DNA of 48,636 nucleotides, taken from the NCBI GenBank assembly GCA_017473775.1, contig JAFUJH010000086.1, positions 1-48,636 on the forward strand, read 5' to 3'. The translations under genes and the position numbers were made by a program. Numbering within the stretch: the first letter of the stretch is position 1; every line of letters starts with the position of its first letter. Origin of the DNA: Ruminococcus sp. GTDB lineage: Bacteria; Bacillota; Clostridia; Oscillospirales; Acutalibacteraceae. The notes beneath the pieces are model-generated. The model saw nothing but the letters and a program-made list of their open reading frames with translations. It did not search any database and had not been told where the DNA came from. Positions 1-8,327 of this stretch are shown one piece after another.

Positions 1-348
1 CGTAAATTTACATTGGAATAGATTATAAGCTGATTTAGCTTACAATGCCTATTATATAATTCTCTTTTTTTGTTGTCAAAGGAAAAAGACAAATTTCAGC
101 TATTACGACAAATAAACCTTTTTAAACAGCGAGTTTATATGCATAGATACCATAAAAATAGCCTTGTTTTTGGTTATTTTATAAGGCGGTGACAGCATTT
201 GTAACAGAAGATGCACATATATTTTGTGTATATATACGAAAAATCAAAGGTTAAAAACTGTCTATGCTTCTTTGTTGAAAATGATTGTGTCTGTATGATA
301 TAATTATTATATATAGGTATAAACTCAATTTGCAAGGAGGCAGTCCCT
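1..348. other. AT-rich intergenic start of window
   Basis: No coding region is supported here. The stretch is AT-rich. The only readable signals are the promoter and ribosome binding site of the downstream WYL regulator. A gene leaving the window on the left may have its promoter in the first 60 bases, but I see no convincing -35/-10 pair for it. Confidence 0.5.
275..304 (+). promoter_or_regulatory. Sigma-A-type promoter of WYL regulator gene
   Basis: TTGAAA at 275-280, an 18-nt spacer, then a consensus TATAAT at 299-304. This lies 45 nt before the start codon and upstream of a strong AAGGAGG ribosome binding site at 335-341. Confidence 0.6.
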
Positions 349-1365
349 ATGGCAAAGAGCTCTCGTCAGAAGCAGAAGCTGCTATACATATTGAAGATGC
401 TTATGGAGCAGACCGACGAAAATCACGGACTCACGGTTGCACAGATAATAGAACAGCTTGAGGCTAAGGGTATACCTGCTGAGCGTAAGAGCGTGTATGA
501 TGACTTAGAGGTGCTGGAGCAGTTCGGAATGAGCTTCGGCTACGGACTTGTCAGGCAAAAGACCAACACGGTTACATACTTTATCGGAAGCAGGCAGTTT
601 CAGCTTGCAGAGCTGAAGCTCCTTGTGGATTCGGTCCAGAGCTCCAAGTTCATAACCGCTAAGAAGTCCCATGAGCTTATTACCAAGGTGGAGTCCCTTG
701 CGTCCATACATGAGGGCAGACAGCTTCAGCGTCAGGTGTATGTTTCCAACCGAGTGAAGAATCAGAGCGAAACAATCTACTATACCGTGGACGATATCCA
801 TCGTGCTATATCCGAGGATAAGAAGATTACATTTTCCTACCTTGAGTGGGCACTGGGAAGCGGCAAGGACAAAATATACAAGCGCCGTCGCAAGGACGGC
901 AAGCGTTACTGCGTATCTCCCTGGGCACTTACATGGGATGATGAGAACTACTACCTTGTAGCCTATGACTCTGACGCTCAGGATATCCGCCATTACCGTG
1001 TGGATAAGATGGAGCGTGTAGAGCTTACATCTGAGTACCGTGACGGCTCAGAGGTGTTTGACGAATTTGATATGGCTCTGTACTCAAAGAGCGTTTTCGG
1101 AATGTTCGGCGGAGAGATTACAGAGGTCAGACTGCGGTTTGCAAACCATATGGTTGGTGTTGTGGCAGACCGCTTTGGTAAGAATGTAATAGTGAACGAG
1201 GACGGTGAGGGTCACTTCACTGTCGATGTGCGTGTTGCCCTGAGCCCTCAGTTCTTCGGCTGGCTGTTCGGTCTGGGGGATGCAGTGCAGATTGTTTCTC
1301 CGCAGAATGCAGTTGATATGTACAAATCCCACCTGAATAAGGTGCTCAGTAAATATACAGGCTGA
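349..1365 (+). CDS. WYL-domain transcriptional regulator
   Basis: A 338-residue DeoR/YafY-type regulator. Residues about 5-75 form a winged helix-turn-helix (KLLYILKMLMEQT...LTVAQIIEQLEAKG), residues about 150-225 the WYL domain (core CVSPWALTWDDENYYLVAYD, then HYRVDKME), and about 255-338 a WCX-like C-terminus. WYL domains are thought to bind nucleic-acid or nucleotide ligands and switch the DNA-binding domain. The start ATG has an AAGGAGG site eight nucleotides upstream and the length fits the family. No defence, CRISPR or DNA-damage gene sits next to it, so its regulon cannot be inferred; the following genes (maf, lipid kinase) are housekeeping. Confidence 0.9.
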   Translation: MAKSSRQKQKLLYILKMLMEQTDENHGLTVAQIIEQLEAKGIPAERKSVYDDLEVLEQFGMSFGYGLVRQKTNTVTYFIGSRQFQLAELKLLVDSVQSSKFITAKKSHELITKVESLASIHEGRQLQRQVYVSNRVKNQSETIYYTVDDIHRAISEDKKITFSYLEWALGSGKDKIYKRRRKDGKRYCVSPWALTWDDENYYLVAYDSDAQDIRHYRVDKMERVELTSEYRDGSEVFDEFDMALYSKSVFGMFGGEITEVRLRFANHMVGVVADRFGKNVIVNEDGEGHFTVDVRVALSPQFFGWLFGLGDAVQIVSPQNAVDMYKSHLNKVLSKYTG

Positions 1366-1446
1366 TATCACGCCTGCACCATAGTGCAAAGTACTGTTTA
1401 ATGGACACTCTTTCTTGTAGAATAAAGATACAAGGAGGAGATAAAT

Positions 1447-1638
1447 ATGATAGATTTTTGTATTTTAGTTTTCGGTTTATATGCACTGGGTGCTGTTGTT
1501 AAGATGCTCATTGATTACACATTGGGCGTTCCCTGCAAGAGAGAACAAAAGACCTCAAGGAGAAGACCTTCATATGAAAAGACTGATTCTGGCATCTGCA
1601 TCTCCAAGACGCAGAGAGCTGATAAGGCTTATTTCTGA
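1447..1638 (+). CDS. Small membrane ORF overlapping maf
   Basis: A 63-codon frame with a near-ideal ribosome binding site (AAGGAGGAG, 6 nt before ATG). Residues 2-26 make one hydrophobic helix (IDFCILVFGLYALGAVVKML), followed by a basic hydrophilic tail. The last 65 nt overlap the start of maf in another frame. It could be a small membrane protein or a leader whose translation couples to maf. I recognise no family. The tail in the overlap is unlikely to be under protein-level selection in both frames, so only the N-terminal helix may matter. Confidence 0.45.
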   Translation: MIDFCILVFGLYALGAVVKMLIDYTLGVPCKREQKTSRRRPSYEKTDSGICISKTQRADKAYF

Positions 1639-2137
1639 CAATGTACTCTGTGTGCCGTCGGGTGAGGAGGAATCCCTGCCTGACGGTATCAGTGCGTCTG
1701 ACACCGCCGCATACCTTGCCTGCCTCAAGGCACAAAGCGTTGCAAAACAGTATAGTGATGATTTCGTTGTAGGCAGTGACACGGTGGTTATCCTTGATGA
1801 CAAGATACTCTCAAAACCAAAGGATGAGGAGGATGCATACCTGAAGCTCAAAACACTCAGCGGTAAAGTCCACAAGGTTATTACCGGCTGTGCTGTTATC
1901 AAGGGTGAGCAGGTGCACACCTTCTATGAGGAGACGGCGGTTGAGTTTTATCCCTTGACCGATGAGGAGATTTACAGATATATAGCAACAAAGGAGCCTA
2001 TGGACAAGGCAGGCGCCTACGGAATACAAGGATTCGGCTCCTTGTTTGTAAAGGGCATTGTAGGCGACTACTTCAATGTGGTAGGTTTGCCTGTGGCAAG
2101 GCTTATGCGAGAACTTAAAATGCTCGGCTATGAATAA
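1574..2137 (+). CDS. maf: Maf family nucleoside triphosphate pyrophosphatase
   Basis: 187 residues. Maf proteins hydrolyse non-canonical or excess nucleoside triphosphates (dTTP/UTP/m5UTP type) to the monophosphate and pyrophosphate and affect septation in Bacillus. Diagnostic features are the N-terminal LASASPRRREL substrate loop, VGSDTVVILD with the catalytic Asp, the TLSGKVHKVITG segment, and DKAGAYGIQGFGSLFV near the C-terminus. The frame is open further upstream, but ATG 1574 has AGGAGA 10 nt before it and gives the family-typical MKRLILASASPRR start. It lies inside the end of the small membrane ORF. Confidence 0.92.
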   Translation: MKRLILASASPRRRELIRLISDNVLCVPSGEEESLPDGISASDTAAYLACLKAQSVAKQYSDDFVVGSDTVVILDDKILSKPKDEEDAYLKLKTLSGKVHKVITGCAVIKGEQVHTFYEETAVEFYPLTDEEIYRYIATKEPMDKAGAYGIQGFGSLFVKGIVGDYFNVVGLPVARLMRELKMLGYE

Positions 2138-2152
2138 TAGGGGGTACATAAT

Positions 2153-3112
2153 ATGAAGCATGTATTCATTATCAATCCCACTGCAGGCAAGGTGGATAAA
2201 ACAAAAGAGATAAGAGAGCAGATTCATAAACTTACTACATCTGACCCTGTGGAGATTCACCTGACACGCAGTCAGGGTGAGGCTGAGCATATAGCCCGTA
2301 CTGTGGCACAAAGCGGAGACGAGATGAGGGTCTACGCCTGTGGCGGTGACGGTACCGCCAACGAGGTGCTCACAGGTATTGCAGGATATAAAAACTGTGC
2401 ACTGGGTATTATTCCTATCGGCTCAGGCAACGATTTTGTCCGCGGTTTTGAGCCTCGCACCCGTGAGGACTTCCTCTGTGTGGAGGATATGGTCAATGGT
2501 GAAGAAATGGCAATTGACCTGATGGAATGTCAGGGTAAGTATTCTATGAATGTTTTCTCAGTAGGCTTTGACTGCGAGGTTGCAAGGAATGTTGACCGAT
2601 TCAAAAAGCTTCCCCATGTGAGCGGCAGCCTGGCATATAAACTGTCAATCGTCTATTGCCTTTTTACAAAGCGGAAGCATCCCATTAAGATATACCTTGA
2701 CGGTAAGCCCTTTGAAGGAGCTGATTATAAGAACACAACTCTGCTTGCAGTTGCCGCCAACGGCAAATACTACGGCGGCGGAATCAAGGCGGCACCTTTG
2801 GCTGTGCACGACGACGGGCTGATGGACTTTGTTCACGCAAATACCCTGTCAGTGCCCAAGTTTATTTCCATTGTAGGCAAGTACACCAAGGGCTTGCATA
2901 TAAACAATCCCAAACTTCCGTTTATAACCTTCAAGCGTTGCAAGAAAATTAAGTTTGTGGCAGAGGCTCCCATCGGAGTGAACTTTGACGGAGAGATTTT
3001 TGAGATGCAAAACCCCGAGATAACTCTGCTCCCCAAAGCCTTGCGGATAATCCTGCCTGCAAAGAAGGTTGCTCCCGCACAGGAGAAAAAAGAAGCCGTC
3101 ACAGCAGGCTGA
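2153..3112 (+). CDS. Diacylglycerol kinase-type lipid kinase (DagK/YegS family)
   Basis: A 319-residue cytosolic or membrane-associated kinase that phosphorylates diacylglycerol or a related lipid with ATP, recycling lipid left over from lipoteichoic acid synthesis. The NPTAGK loop is at residues 7-12, the ATP-binding GGDGTANEVLTG motif at about 63-74, and IPIGSGNDFVRGF near 87-99. The C-terminal beta-sandwich includes YYGGGIKAAP. Length fits the family. It follows maf by 15 nt and ends at a hairpin terminator, so both are probably in one unit. The exact lipid substrate cannot be read from the sequence. Confidence 0.9.
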   Translation: MKHVFIINPTAGKVDKTKEIREQIHKLTTSDPVEIHLTRSQGEAEHIARTVAQSGDEMRVYACGGDGTANEVLTGIAGYKNCALGIIPIGSGNDFVRGFEPRTREDFLCVEDMVNGEEMAIDLMECQGKYSMNVFSVGFDCEVARNVDRFKKLPHVSGSLAYKLSIVYCLFTKRKHPIKIYLDGKPFEGADYKNTTLLAVAANGKYYGGGIKAAPLAVHDDGLMDFVHANTLSVPKFISIVGKYTKGLHINNPKLPFITFKRCKKIKFVAEAPIGVNFDGEIFEMQNPEITLLPKALRIILPAKKVAPAQEKKEAVTAG

Positions 3113-3128
3113 TAAATACAGATACAAC

Positions 3129-3163
3129 AAAAGCGGTGAGTTCATAAAGACTCATCGCTTTTT
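3129..3163 (+). terminator. Rho-independent terminator after lipid kinase gene
   Basis: A stem of 13 pairs with one G-U (AAAAGCGGTGAGT with ACTCATCGCTTTT) and an 8-nt loop, ending in TTTTTG, 14 nt after the stop codon. Confidence 0.8.
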
Positions 3164-3250
3164 GTGTGGTAAAATAAATTTGAAAAATATTTTTGATAGG
3201 TGCAAAATATTAGGGCTTTGGATTGTTTTATTAGCGAAGGAGGTCAGGGA

Positions 3251-3742
3251 ATGGAAAAACAACTTGGTACCAAAGGGCAGGCGGAAAAAATAATCAGAAA
3301 GTATTCGGATATGATATTCCGCATAGCATGTCAGAATACAGGAAGTATGCACGATGCAGAGGATATCCTGCAAGAGGTTGCCCTGATACTTCTGCAAAAA
3401 GACGCGCCCCTTTATGACGAGGCCTACATAAAGCCGTGGCTTATCAGAGTGACAATAAACAAGTGCAGAAACCTGAGTAAATCCGCCTGGAGAAGAAAAA
3501 CCGTACCTCTGGAAAATTATATTCATCTTAAAAATCCCGAGGATAAAGGGATTTGGGATGATATTATGGAGCTTCCCGTAAATTACAGAAATGCTGTATA
3601 TCTCTTTTATTACGAGGGGTACAGTATTGAGGAAATAGGGAGGATTATGCACAAAAAGCCTGCGACCATAGGTTCGTGGCTCTATCGTGCAAGAAAGAAA
3701 TTAAAAAGCATTATTTCAGAAGGAGGCATTAGTTATGAATGA
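3251..3742 (+). CDS. ECF-type RNA polymerase sigma factor
   Basis: 163 residues with only sigma region 2 (YSDMIFRIACQNTGSMHDAEDILQEV) and region 4 (LPVNYRNAVYLFYYEGYSIEEIGRIM, then TIGSWLYRARKKLK), the layout of extracytoplasmic-function sigma factors. ATG 3251 is chosen because GGAGG lies 8 nt upstream; the longer frame has no such site. It overlaps the next gene by 8 nt, the usual arrangement for an ECF factor and its membrane anti-sigma partner. A weak TTGAAA-17-CAAAAT promoter is at 3180-3208. Family-specific targets cannot be inferred. Confidence 0.9.
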   Translation: MEKQLGTKGQAEKIIRKYSDMIFRIACQNTGSMHDAEDILQEVALILLQKDAPLYDEAYIKPWLIRVTINKCRNLSKSAWRRKTVPLENYIHLKNPEDKGIWDDIMELPVNYRNAVYLFYYEGYSIEEIGRIMHKKPATIGSWLYRARKKLKSIISEGGISYE

Positions 3743-4628
3743 AAAAAGATATAATGAGTTTATGAGTACAGTCACAGCTCCCGATTCTGCGGTAGAAAAA
3801 GCAGTTGAAGGAATGTACAACAGCGGTACAATTGCAACAATCCGCAAATATAAATCAAAACACAGAAGCTACTTTGGTGTTGCCGCAACAGCGGCGGTGC
3901 TTTGTCTTGTGATTCTTTTAGGCGTTATGTGCTATCCGTTTGGTGCAGGTGCAGATAATTCCTTTGTCATAAGTGCAGGTGCCGCAGAGCTTAACACCTA
4001 TGAACTGACAAAGTTAGGTGAGCTTAAGTGTGAGTTTAACTCCTTGGGGTTAGGATTCGATGAAGAAAATCAAGCAAACTGCATTACTATGTGTGAGTGG
4101 CTTGATTTCCCCATAACCTGTGCAGGCGAAGATATTGATACAATCACCTACAAGGTGCAGGGTAAGGGCTTCTTTACTATCTCTGAAACTGCTACAAATA
4201 TTAGTGACAAGGTGCCCTTTGAGAGTTTATCCGAGATTATGCCCTATGATAAGATTCACCTGTCAGGCATCAACGGAGCACACTATTACGGAGAAAAATT
4301 CAGTTCATTTACTGCAGATTATTTATATCAGAATCAGGGCGTACTGCTGTGTCTGTATACAAATGAGGACAACGGCAAATACTGTCAGAAATATAACGAC
4401 TCCGCCTTTGATACTGACGATGGAGTAGCCCGAGGCAAAGACTTAGATTATCAGGAGATGTATTATGATTTGTTCTCATCTGATGATTATTCCATAGAAA
4501 TTACAGCCAGGTTTGAGGATGGTACAACCCTGACAAAGACTGTGGATTTAGTTATTGAAAAGTCAGAGGAGGAGAATTACTCAGAACAGGGCACAACCCT
4601 CACAATAAGTGCAAAGTTAGCAGAATAA
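3735..4628 (+). CDS. Membrane-anchored anti-sigma-like protein, ECF partner
   Basis: 297 residues. A 45-residue cytoplasmic N-terminus is followed by one transmembrane helix (about 47-67) and a 230-residue extracellular domain rich in Asp, Thr and Tyr. I do not recognise the extracellular domain. The position is the main evidence: it overlaps the sigma gene by 8 nt and has the topology of a single-pass anti-sigma factor. The N-terminus carries no zinc-binding ZAS motif (HxxxCxxC is absent), so any sigma binding would be through another fold. It may instead be an ECF-regulated surface protein. Confidence 0.6.
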   Translation: MNEKRYNEFMSTVTAPDSAVEKAVEGMYNSGTIATIRKYKSKHRSYFGVAATAAVLCLVILLGVMCYPFGAGADNSFVISAGAAELNTYELTKLGELKCEFNSLGLGFDEENQANCITMCEWLDFPITCAGEDIDTITYKVQGKGFFTISETATNISDKVPFESLSEIMPYDKIHLSGINGAHYYGEKFSSFTADYLYQNQGVLLCLYTNEDNGKYCQKYNDSAFDTDDGVARGKDLDYQEMYYDLFSSDDYSIEITARFEDGTTLTKTVDLVIEKSEEENYSEQGTTLTISAKLAE

Positions 4629-4641
4629 TTTACATAGTATT

Positions 4642-4668
4642 AAGCCCCCGATAGAAAATCGGGGGCTT
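4642..4668 (+). terminator. Perfect hairpin after ECF operon
   Basis: Perfect 11-bp stem AAGCCCCCGAT / ATCGGGGGCTT with a 5-nt loop, 13 nt after the stop codon. The U tract is short (TTT), so termination may be partial. Confidence 0.65.
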
Positions 4669-4705
4669 TGCGATTGCAGGGGTTATTTAAGAGGAGTAGG
4701 GTTGT

Positions 4706-4863
4706 AAGGCTCCCTTGTGAGGGAGCTGGGTTTTTGCGTAGCAAAAAGACTGAGGGAGTTGAATCATACCTTTCTTTTGACTCCCTTCGTCATTGGCTTT
4801 CAGCCAATGCCACCTCCCTCAAGAGGGAGGCTATTTAGGCTTCCCCTCCGAGGGGAAGGCTTT
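4706..4863. repeat. CTCCCT/GAGGGAG multi-hairpin repeat, copy R1
   Basis: Begins with the hairpin GGCTCCCTTGTGAGGGAGC, then CTGG, a tip hairpin TTTTTGC-GTA-GCAAAAA (4731-4747) and GACTGAGGGAG. The inverted second module has the tip ATTGGCT-TTC-AGCCAAT (4792-4808) between GACTCCCTTCGTC and GCCACCTCCC. It ends with a CTTCCCCT/AGGGGAAG hairpin that reaches into the stop codon of the deacetylase gene. One of eight copies in the window. Confidence 0.85.
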
Positions 4864-5632
4864 ATGTGTCATTCGTAAACATCCTGCCCTCGTGGTCGGT
4901 GGTGTAGTCGCCCTCTAAAATGATTTCTGAGATAGGCACAAACTCGTAGCCCTGTGCTCTTACTGCGTCTATAATCTGTGGCAGAGCCTCGGGAGTGTTC
5001 TTGGCACCGTTGTGCATAAGGATTATACTGCCTGATGTAAGCTTGGAGGTTATCCTCTCTATCATTTGCGCAGGAGTGGGGTCCTTCCAGTCCAGAGAGT
5101 CTATGTCCCATTGTATGCAGTACATTCCGCTGTCTTTGACAGACTTCACAACTGTGTTGTCATAGTCTCCGTAAGGGGGTCTGAACAAGGTGGGAGCTTT
5201 GCCTGTCAGTTCCTTTATCTTGTCGTTGCAGTTTTTTATTTCTGTCAGCTGTTCATCATACGATAGCTTCGTCATATATGGATGAGTGCTTGAGTGATTC
5301 TCTACATCGTGACCTGCGGCGGCAATGCTTTTCACCGACTCGGGGTATTTTGACACCCATTCGCCTACAAGAAAGAAGGTAGCAGTAACCTGCTTTTCCT
5401 TCAAAATCTCAAGCAGAGTGTCCGTCTGCTCGTTGCCCCAGGCGGCATCAAAGGAGATCGCCACCTTCTTGTCATCCCTGTCTACACAGTAGATGGGGAT
5501 ATCCCTCGGTTCTGCGGCAGTTGCTATGATTTTTGCTGTAGTCCGAAATGTAACCGTCAGCGCAAGTGCCCCCAACAGCACACAGGAGAAAATCACAAGA
5601 AGCTTGTTCTTAGTCAATGTATAAATCTTCAT
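4862..5632 (-). CDS. Polysaccharide deacetylase, PdaB-like
   Basis: 256 residues. Residues about 8-30 are an uncleaved signal anchor (LLVIFSCVLLGALALTVTF), so the enzyme acts outside the membrane on peptidoglycan-type N-acetyl sugars. The NodB domain shows motif 1 as SFDAAWGNE, motif 2 HSSTH with the metal-binding histidines, motif 3 RPPYGDYD, and a LMHN near the C-terminus. Motif 1 lacks the second Asp of the classical TFDDG; the same replacement (FDxxWG) occurs in the sporulation protein PdaB, which is the closest match I know. Start ATG 5632 has GAGGTG upstream. The stop codon lies within repeat R1. Confidence 0.85.
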   Translation of the reverse strand: MKIYTLTKNKLLVIFSCVLLGALALTVTFRTTAKIIATAAEPRDIPIYCVDRDDKKVAISFDAAWGNEQTDTLLEILKEKQVTATFFLVGEWVSKYPESVKSIAAAGHDVENHSSTHPYMTKLSYDEQLTEIKNCNDKIKELTGKAPTLFRPPYGDYDNTVVKSVKDSGMYCIQWDIDSLDWKDPTPAQMIERITSKLTSGSIILMHNGAKNTPEALPQIIDAVRAQGYEFVPISEIILEGDYTTDHEGRMFTNDT

Positions 5633-5668
5633 AGTGTCACACCTCGGTAATTTATATGCGGCAAGGTG

Positions 5669-5703
5669 CAAAAAAAGCACCGCAACAGTTAAGTTACGGT
5701 GCT
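5669..5703 (-). terminator. Terminator of cysE-cysS operon
   Basis: On the minus strand, AGCACCG pairs with CGGTGCT around a partly paired interior, followed by seven U. It lies about 180 nt past the cysS stop, beyond repeat R2, and 37 nt before the deacetylase start, so it separates the two units. Confidence 0.8.
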
Positions 5704-5721
5704 GTGAGTTAACACTCTTAT

Positions 5722-5858
5722 AAGGCTCACTCTAAGAGGGAGCTGGCGTGCGTAAGCACGACTGAGGGAGTGTTTGCTACTTAAGCAGTAAATTTTTCTG
5801 TGGGCAATACTTCTTCCGTCAGCCTTCGGCTGCCACCTTCCTCGGAGAGGAAGGCTTG
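5722..5858. repeat. CTCCCT/GAGGGAG multi-hairpin repeat, copy R2
   Basis: Same module order as R1. The first module reads GAGGGAGCTGG, then tip CGTGC-GTAA-GCACG (5747-5760) and ACTGAGGGAGT. The second, inverted module has tip AGCC-TTC-GGCT (5821-5831) between CTTCCGTC and GCCACCTTCC. It sits between the cysS stop and its terminator, so it is transcribed with the operon. Confidence 0.82.
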
Positions 5859-5883
5859 GTTTTGTTGTATTTAAAAGTATTTA

Positions 5884-7305
5884 TCAGCGGTTGAGTTTCC
5901 ACTTGATGCCCTGGGGTGTGTCCTCTAACACTACGCCCATTGCATTAAGCTTGTCGCGGATTGCGTCAGCAGTAGCCCAGTCCTTGTTCTTTCTTGCCTC
6001 AGTACGCTGTGCGATTAATGCCTCAATCTCTGCGGCTTCCTCATCGCTTGCTCCTGTGTCTGCTGTGGTCTGAGCCTGTGCCTTTGCTGCCTCAATAAGT
6101 CCAAGTGAAAGGACTTTCTCAAAATCTGCAATAAGGTACAGCTTTGTGGCGTCATTTACGGGAGCCTTCAGTACATCGTACAGGCAGGTAAGACCCAAGG
6201 ATGTGTTCAGGTCATTGCCTACAGCTTCCTTGAACTTGTCGATGTACTCCTGAGCTTTCTCCATATCAACATCACCCTCGTCCTTGAGGGAAGCAATACG
6301 GGACACAAGCTTGTTGTATGCAACCACTGCATTGTCCAGACTCTCATAGGTGAAGGTCAGGGGCTTGCGGTAGTGGCTCTGAAGGCAGAACATTCTGTAT
6401 ACAAGGGGGTCGTATCCCTTGCTCTCAAGGAGAGAAACAGTCAGGAACTCGCCCTTAGACTTACTCATCTTGCCTGTGGAGTCAAGGAGATGGAGCACAT
6501 GGAACCAGTGGGGGCACCACTGATGGCCAAGGTATGCTTCACTCTGGGCGATTTCGTTGGTGTGGTGGGGGAAAGCGTTGTCAACGCCGCCGCAGTGCAG
6601 GTCAAGGTACTCGCCGCCGTGCTTGATGCTGATAGCGGAGCACTCAATATGCCAGCCCGGGTAGCCTTTGCCCCAAGGGGAATCCCACTTGAGCTCCTGG
6701 TCCTCAAACTTGGACTTTGTAAACCAGAGCACAAAGTCGGTTTTGTTACGCTTGTGCTCGTCCTCCTCAACGCTGTCGCGGACACCTACTGCCAAATCCT
6801 CCTCGGTCTGATTACCGAATACATAGTATTTATCAAGCTTGGAAGTGTCAAAGTAAACATTGCCGCCTGCTTCATAAGCATAGCCCTTCTCAAGGAGAGT
6901 TGACACCATCTCGATGAATTCAGGAATGCACTGAGTTGCAGGCATAACCACATCGGGAGTGCGAATGTTGAGCTTTTTACAATCCTCAAAGAAAGCCTTG
7001 GTGTAGAAGTCAGCAATCTCAAGCACTGTCTTTTTCTCACGCTTTGCACCCTTGAGCATCTTGTCCTCGCCTGTGTCAGCGTCGCTTGCAAGGTGGCCAA
7101 CATCGGTGATGTTCATAACGCGGTTTACATCATAGCCCAGATAACGGAGGAATTTATCCAGCGCATCCTCCATGATGTAGGTACGCAGGTTTCCGATATG
7201 GGCAAAGTGATACACGGTGGGGCCGCAGGTGTACATATTCACCTTGCCTGCCTCGTGAGTTACAAATTCCTGTTTTTTCTGTCCTAAAGTGTTGTATAAA
7301 ATCAT
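5884..7305 (-). CDS. cysS: Cysteinyl-tRNA synthetase
   Basis: 473 residues, class I synthetase charging tRNA-Cys in the cytoplasm. The zinc-binding Cys of [17 protein letters not shown] precedes the HIGN form of the HIGH signature (about residues 36-39), later zinc ligands are in WHIECSAI and [13 protein letters not shown], and the KMSKS loop is [12 protein letters not shown]. The C-terminus holds the tRNA-binding helical domain ending in [15 protein letters not shown]. Its ATG overlaps the cysE stop (ATGA), so the genes are translationally coupled and share the Cys-specific T-box leader. Confidence 0.97.
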   Translation of the reverse strand: MILYNTLGQKKQEFVTHEAGKVNMYTCGPTVYHFAHIGNLRTYIMEDALDKFLRYLGYDVNRVMNITDVGHLASDADTGEDKMLKGAKREKKTVLEIADFYTKAFFEDCKKLNIRTPDVVMPATQCIPEFIEMVSTLLEKGYAYEAGGNVYFDTSKLDKYYVFGNQTEEDLAVGVRDSVEEDEHKRNKTDFVLWFTKSKFEDQELKWDSPWGKGYPGWHIECSAISIKHGGEYLDLHCGGVDNAFPHHTNEIAQSEAYLGHQWCPHWFHVLHLLDSTGKMSKSKGEFLTVSLLESKGYDPLVYRMFCLQSHYRKPLTFTYESLDNAVVAYNKLVSRIASLKDEGDVDMEKAQEYIDKFKEAVGNDLNTSLGLTCLYDVLKAPVNDATKLYLIADFEKVLSLGLIEAAKAQAQTTADTGASDEEAAEIEALIAQRTEARKNKDWATADAIRDKLNAMGVVLEDTPQGIKWKLNR

Positions 7306-7934
7306 TTTTTTAGTTCCTCCAATTCTTTTCTGAGAACTGTAATTTCGTGTTCAAGTCTGCACAGACTCTGAGCTACAGGGTCTGATACATGGATATGGTC
7401 AAGGGTTTCAACCTTTTGTCCTGCAATGCGGACTATCCTTGCAGGCACACCCACCGCGGTGGAGTCGGCAGGTACTTCTGAAAGTACAACTGCGCCTGCG
7501 GCAATACGGGCGTTATCGCCGACATTGAAGGGCCCCAGCACCTTGGCACCTGAGCCCACAAGCACATTATTGCCGAGGGTGGGATGACGCTTGCCGTGGT
7601 CCTTACCTGTACCGCCAAGGGTAACATTCTGATATATGGTGCAGTTGTCGCCGATGATTGTAGTCTCACCGATAACCACACCCATACCATGGTCAATAAC
7701 AAGTCCCTTGCCGATGGTAGCACCCGGGTGAATTTCAACACCTGTGCGGCGTCGGCTGCTCTGGGATATCCATCGTGCTATGAACTTCATATTATGCTTG
7801 TAAAACCAGTGTGCTGTGCGATAAGAGCGTAGTGCCTTGAAGCCTGAGTACAGAAAGTAAACCTCAAACCTGTTTCTTGCGGCAGGGTCACGCTCAAGGT
7901 ATGCGTCAAGGTCGTTAATAAGATTTTTTAACAA
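7302..7934 (-). CDS. cysE: Serine O-acetyltransferase
   Basis: 210 residues. It makes O-acetylserine from serine and acetyl-CoA, the committed step of cysteine synthesis. The N-terminal helical part ([17 protein letters not shown]) is followed by left-handed beta-helix hexapeptide repeats: [38 protein letters not shown], and the C-terminal VGVPARIV. I chose the TTG at 7934 because AGGAG lies 8 nt upstream and because the in-frame extension would begin inside the T-box terminator hairpin. It lies directly behind the T-box and overlaps cysS by 4 nt. Confidence 0.92.
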   Translation of the reverse strand: MLKNLINDLDAYLERDPAARNRFEVYFLYSGFKALRSYRTAHWFYKHNMKFIARWISQSSRRRTGVEIHPGATIGKGLVIDHGMGVVIGETTIIGDNCTIYQNVTLGGTGKDHGKRHPTLGNNVLVGSGAKVLGPFNVGDNARIAAGAVVLSEVPADSTAVGVPARIVRIAGQKVETLDHIHVSDPVAQSLCRLEHEITVLRKELEELKK

Positions 7935-7983
7935 TATATCAACTCCTAAGAGAAATAGGCAATCTTGGAAGCAGGTGAAAGAT

Positions 7984-8261
7984 AAAAAATAAAAGCCGTC
8001 CCAAATCCTGGGACGACTCATTGCCGTGGTTCCACCCGAGTTCAGCCGAAGATGTAAGCTAAAAAATCCTCAGCCCTCTGTAACCTGTAACGGGGTCAAC
8101 CGCATAAAGCTACTTTGTCTGAGTAAAAAGCAGATGTTCGCCTTATGAGCTCATGGGTGCATTTCGCCGATGGTGTCTTTAGGCAGATTTCAGCATACAC
8201 TGCCCTCTCTGTAAAGTCCTGTGGGGTACTTCTCCCAATCAAAGCCTTTTGATATTAACTT
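7984..8261 (-). promoter_or_regulatory. T-box riboswitch, Cys (UGC specifier), for cysE-cysS
   Basis: The conserved T-box sequence GGGTGGAACCACG is on the minus strand at 8026-8038. It is followed by a terminator, AGTCGTCCCA / TGGGACGGCT plus U-rich tail (8018-7984), which would compete with the antiterminator. Upstream, the Stem I region contains the GTATGCTGAAATC element and a specifier loop GAAATGCACC whose TGC codon is at 8161-8159. Uncharged tRNA-Cys should stabilise the antiterminator and permit transcription of serine acetyltransferase and cysteinyl-tRNA synthetase. Confidence 0.93.
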
Positions 8262-8267
8262 TAGTAT

Positions 8268-8296
8268 ATTATATATATACTTTATAAAAAATGCAA
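8268..8296 (-). promoter_or_regulatory. Promoter of the T-box cysE-cysS transcript
   Basis: TTGCAT (8296-8291), 17-nt spacer, TATAAT (8273-8268) on the minus strand. The predicted start near 8261 gives a leader of about 325 nt before the cysE TTG. Confidence 0.7.
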
Positions 8297-8327
8297 CTAT
8301 TTTATTTGTGGAAGTATCAGGATTTGA

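Noticed and set aside
1-60. Divergent promoter at the left edge
   Set aside because: A TATAAT-like element is readable on the minus strand but no -35 at 16-18 nt; the gene it would serve is outside the window.
505-993. Long minus-strand frame opposite the WYL gene
   Set aside because: Antisense to an intact, recognisable regulator and without a ribosome binding site or family match; treated as a shadow.
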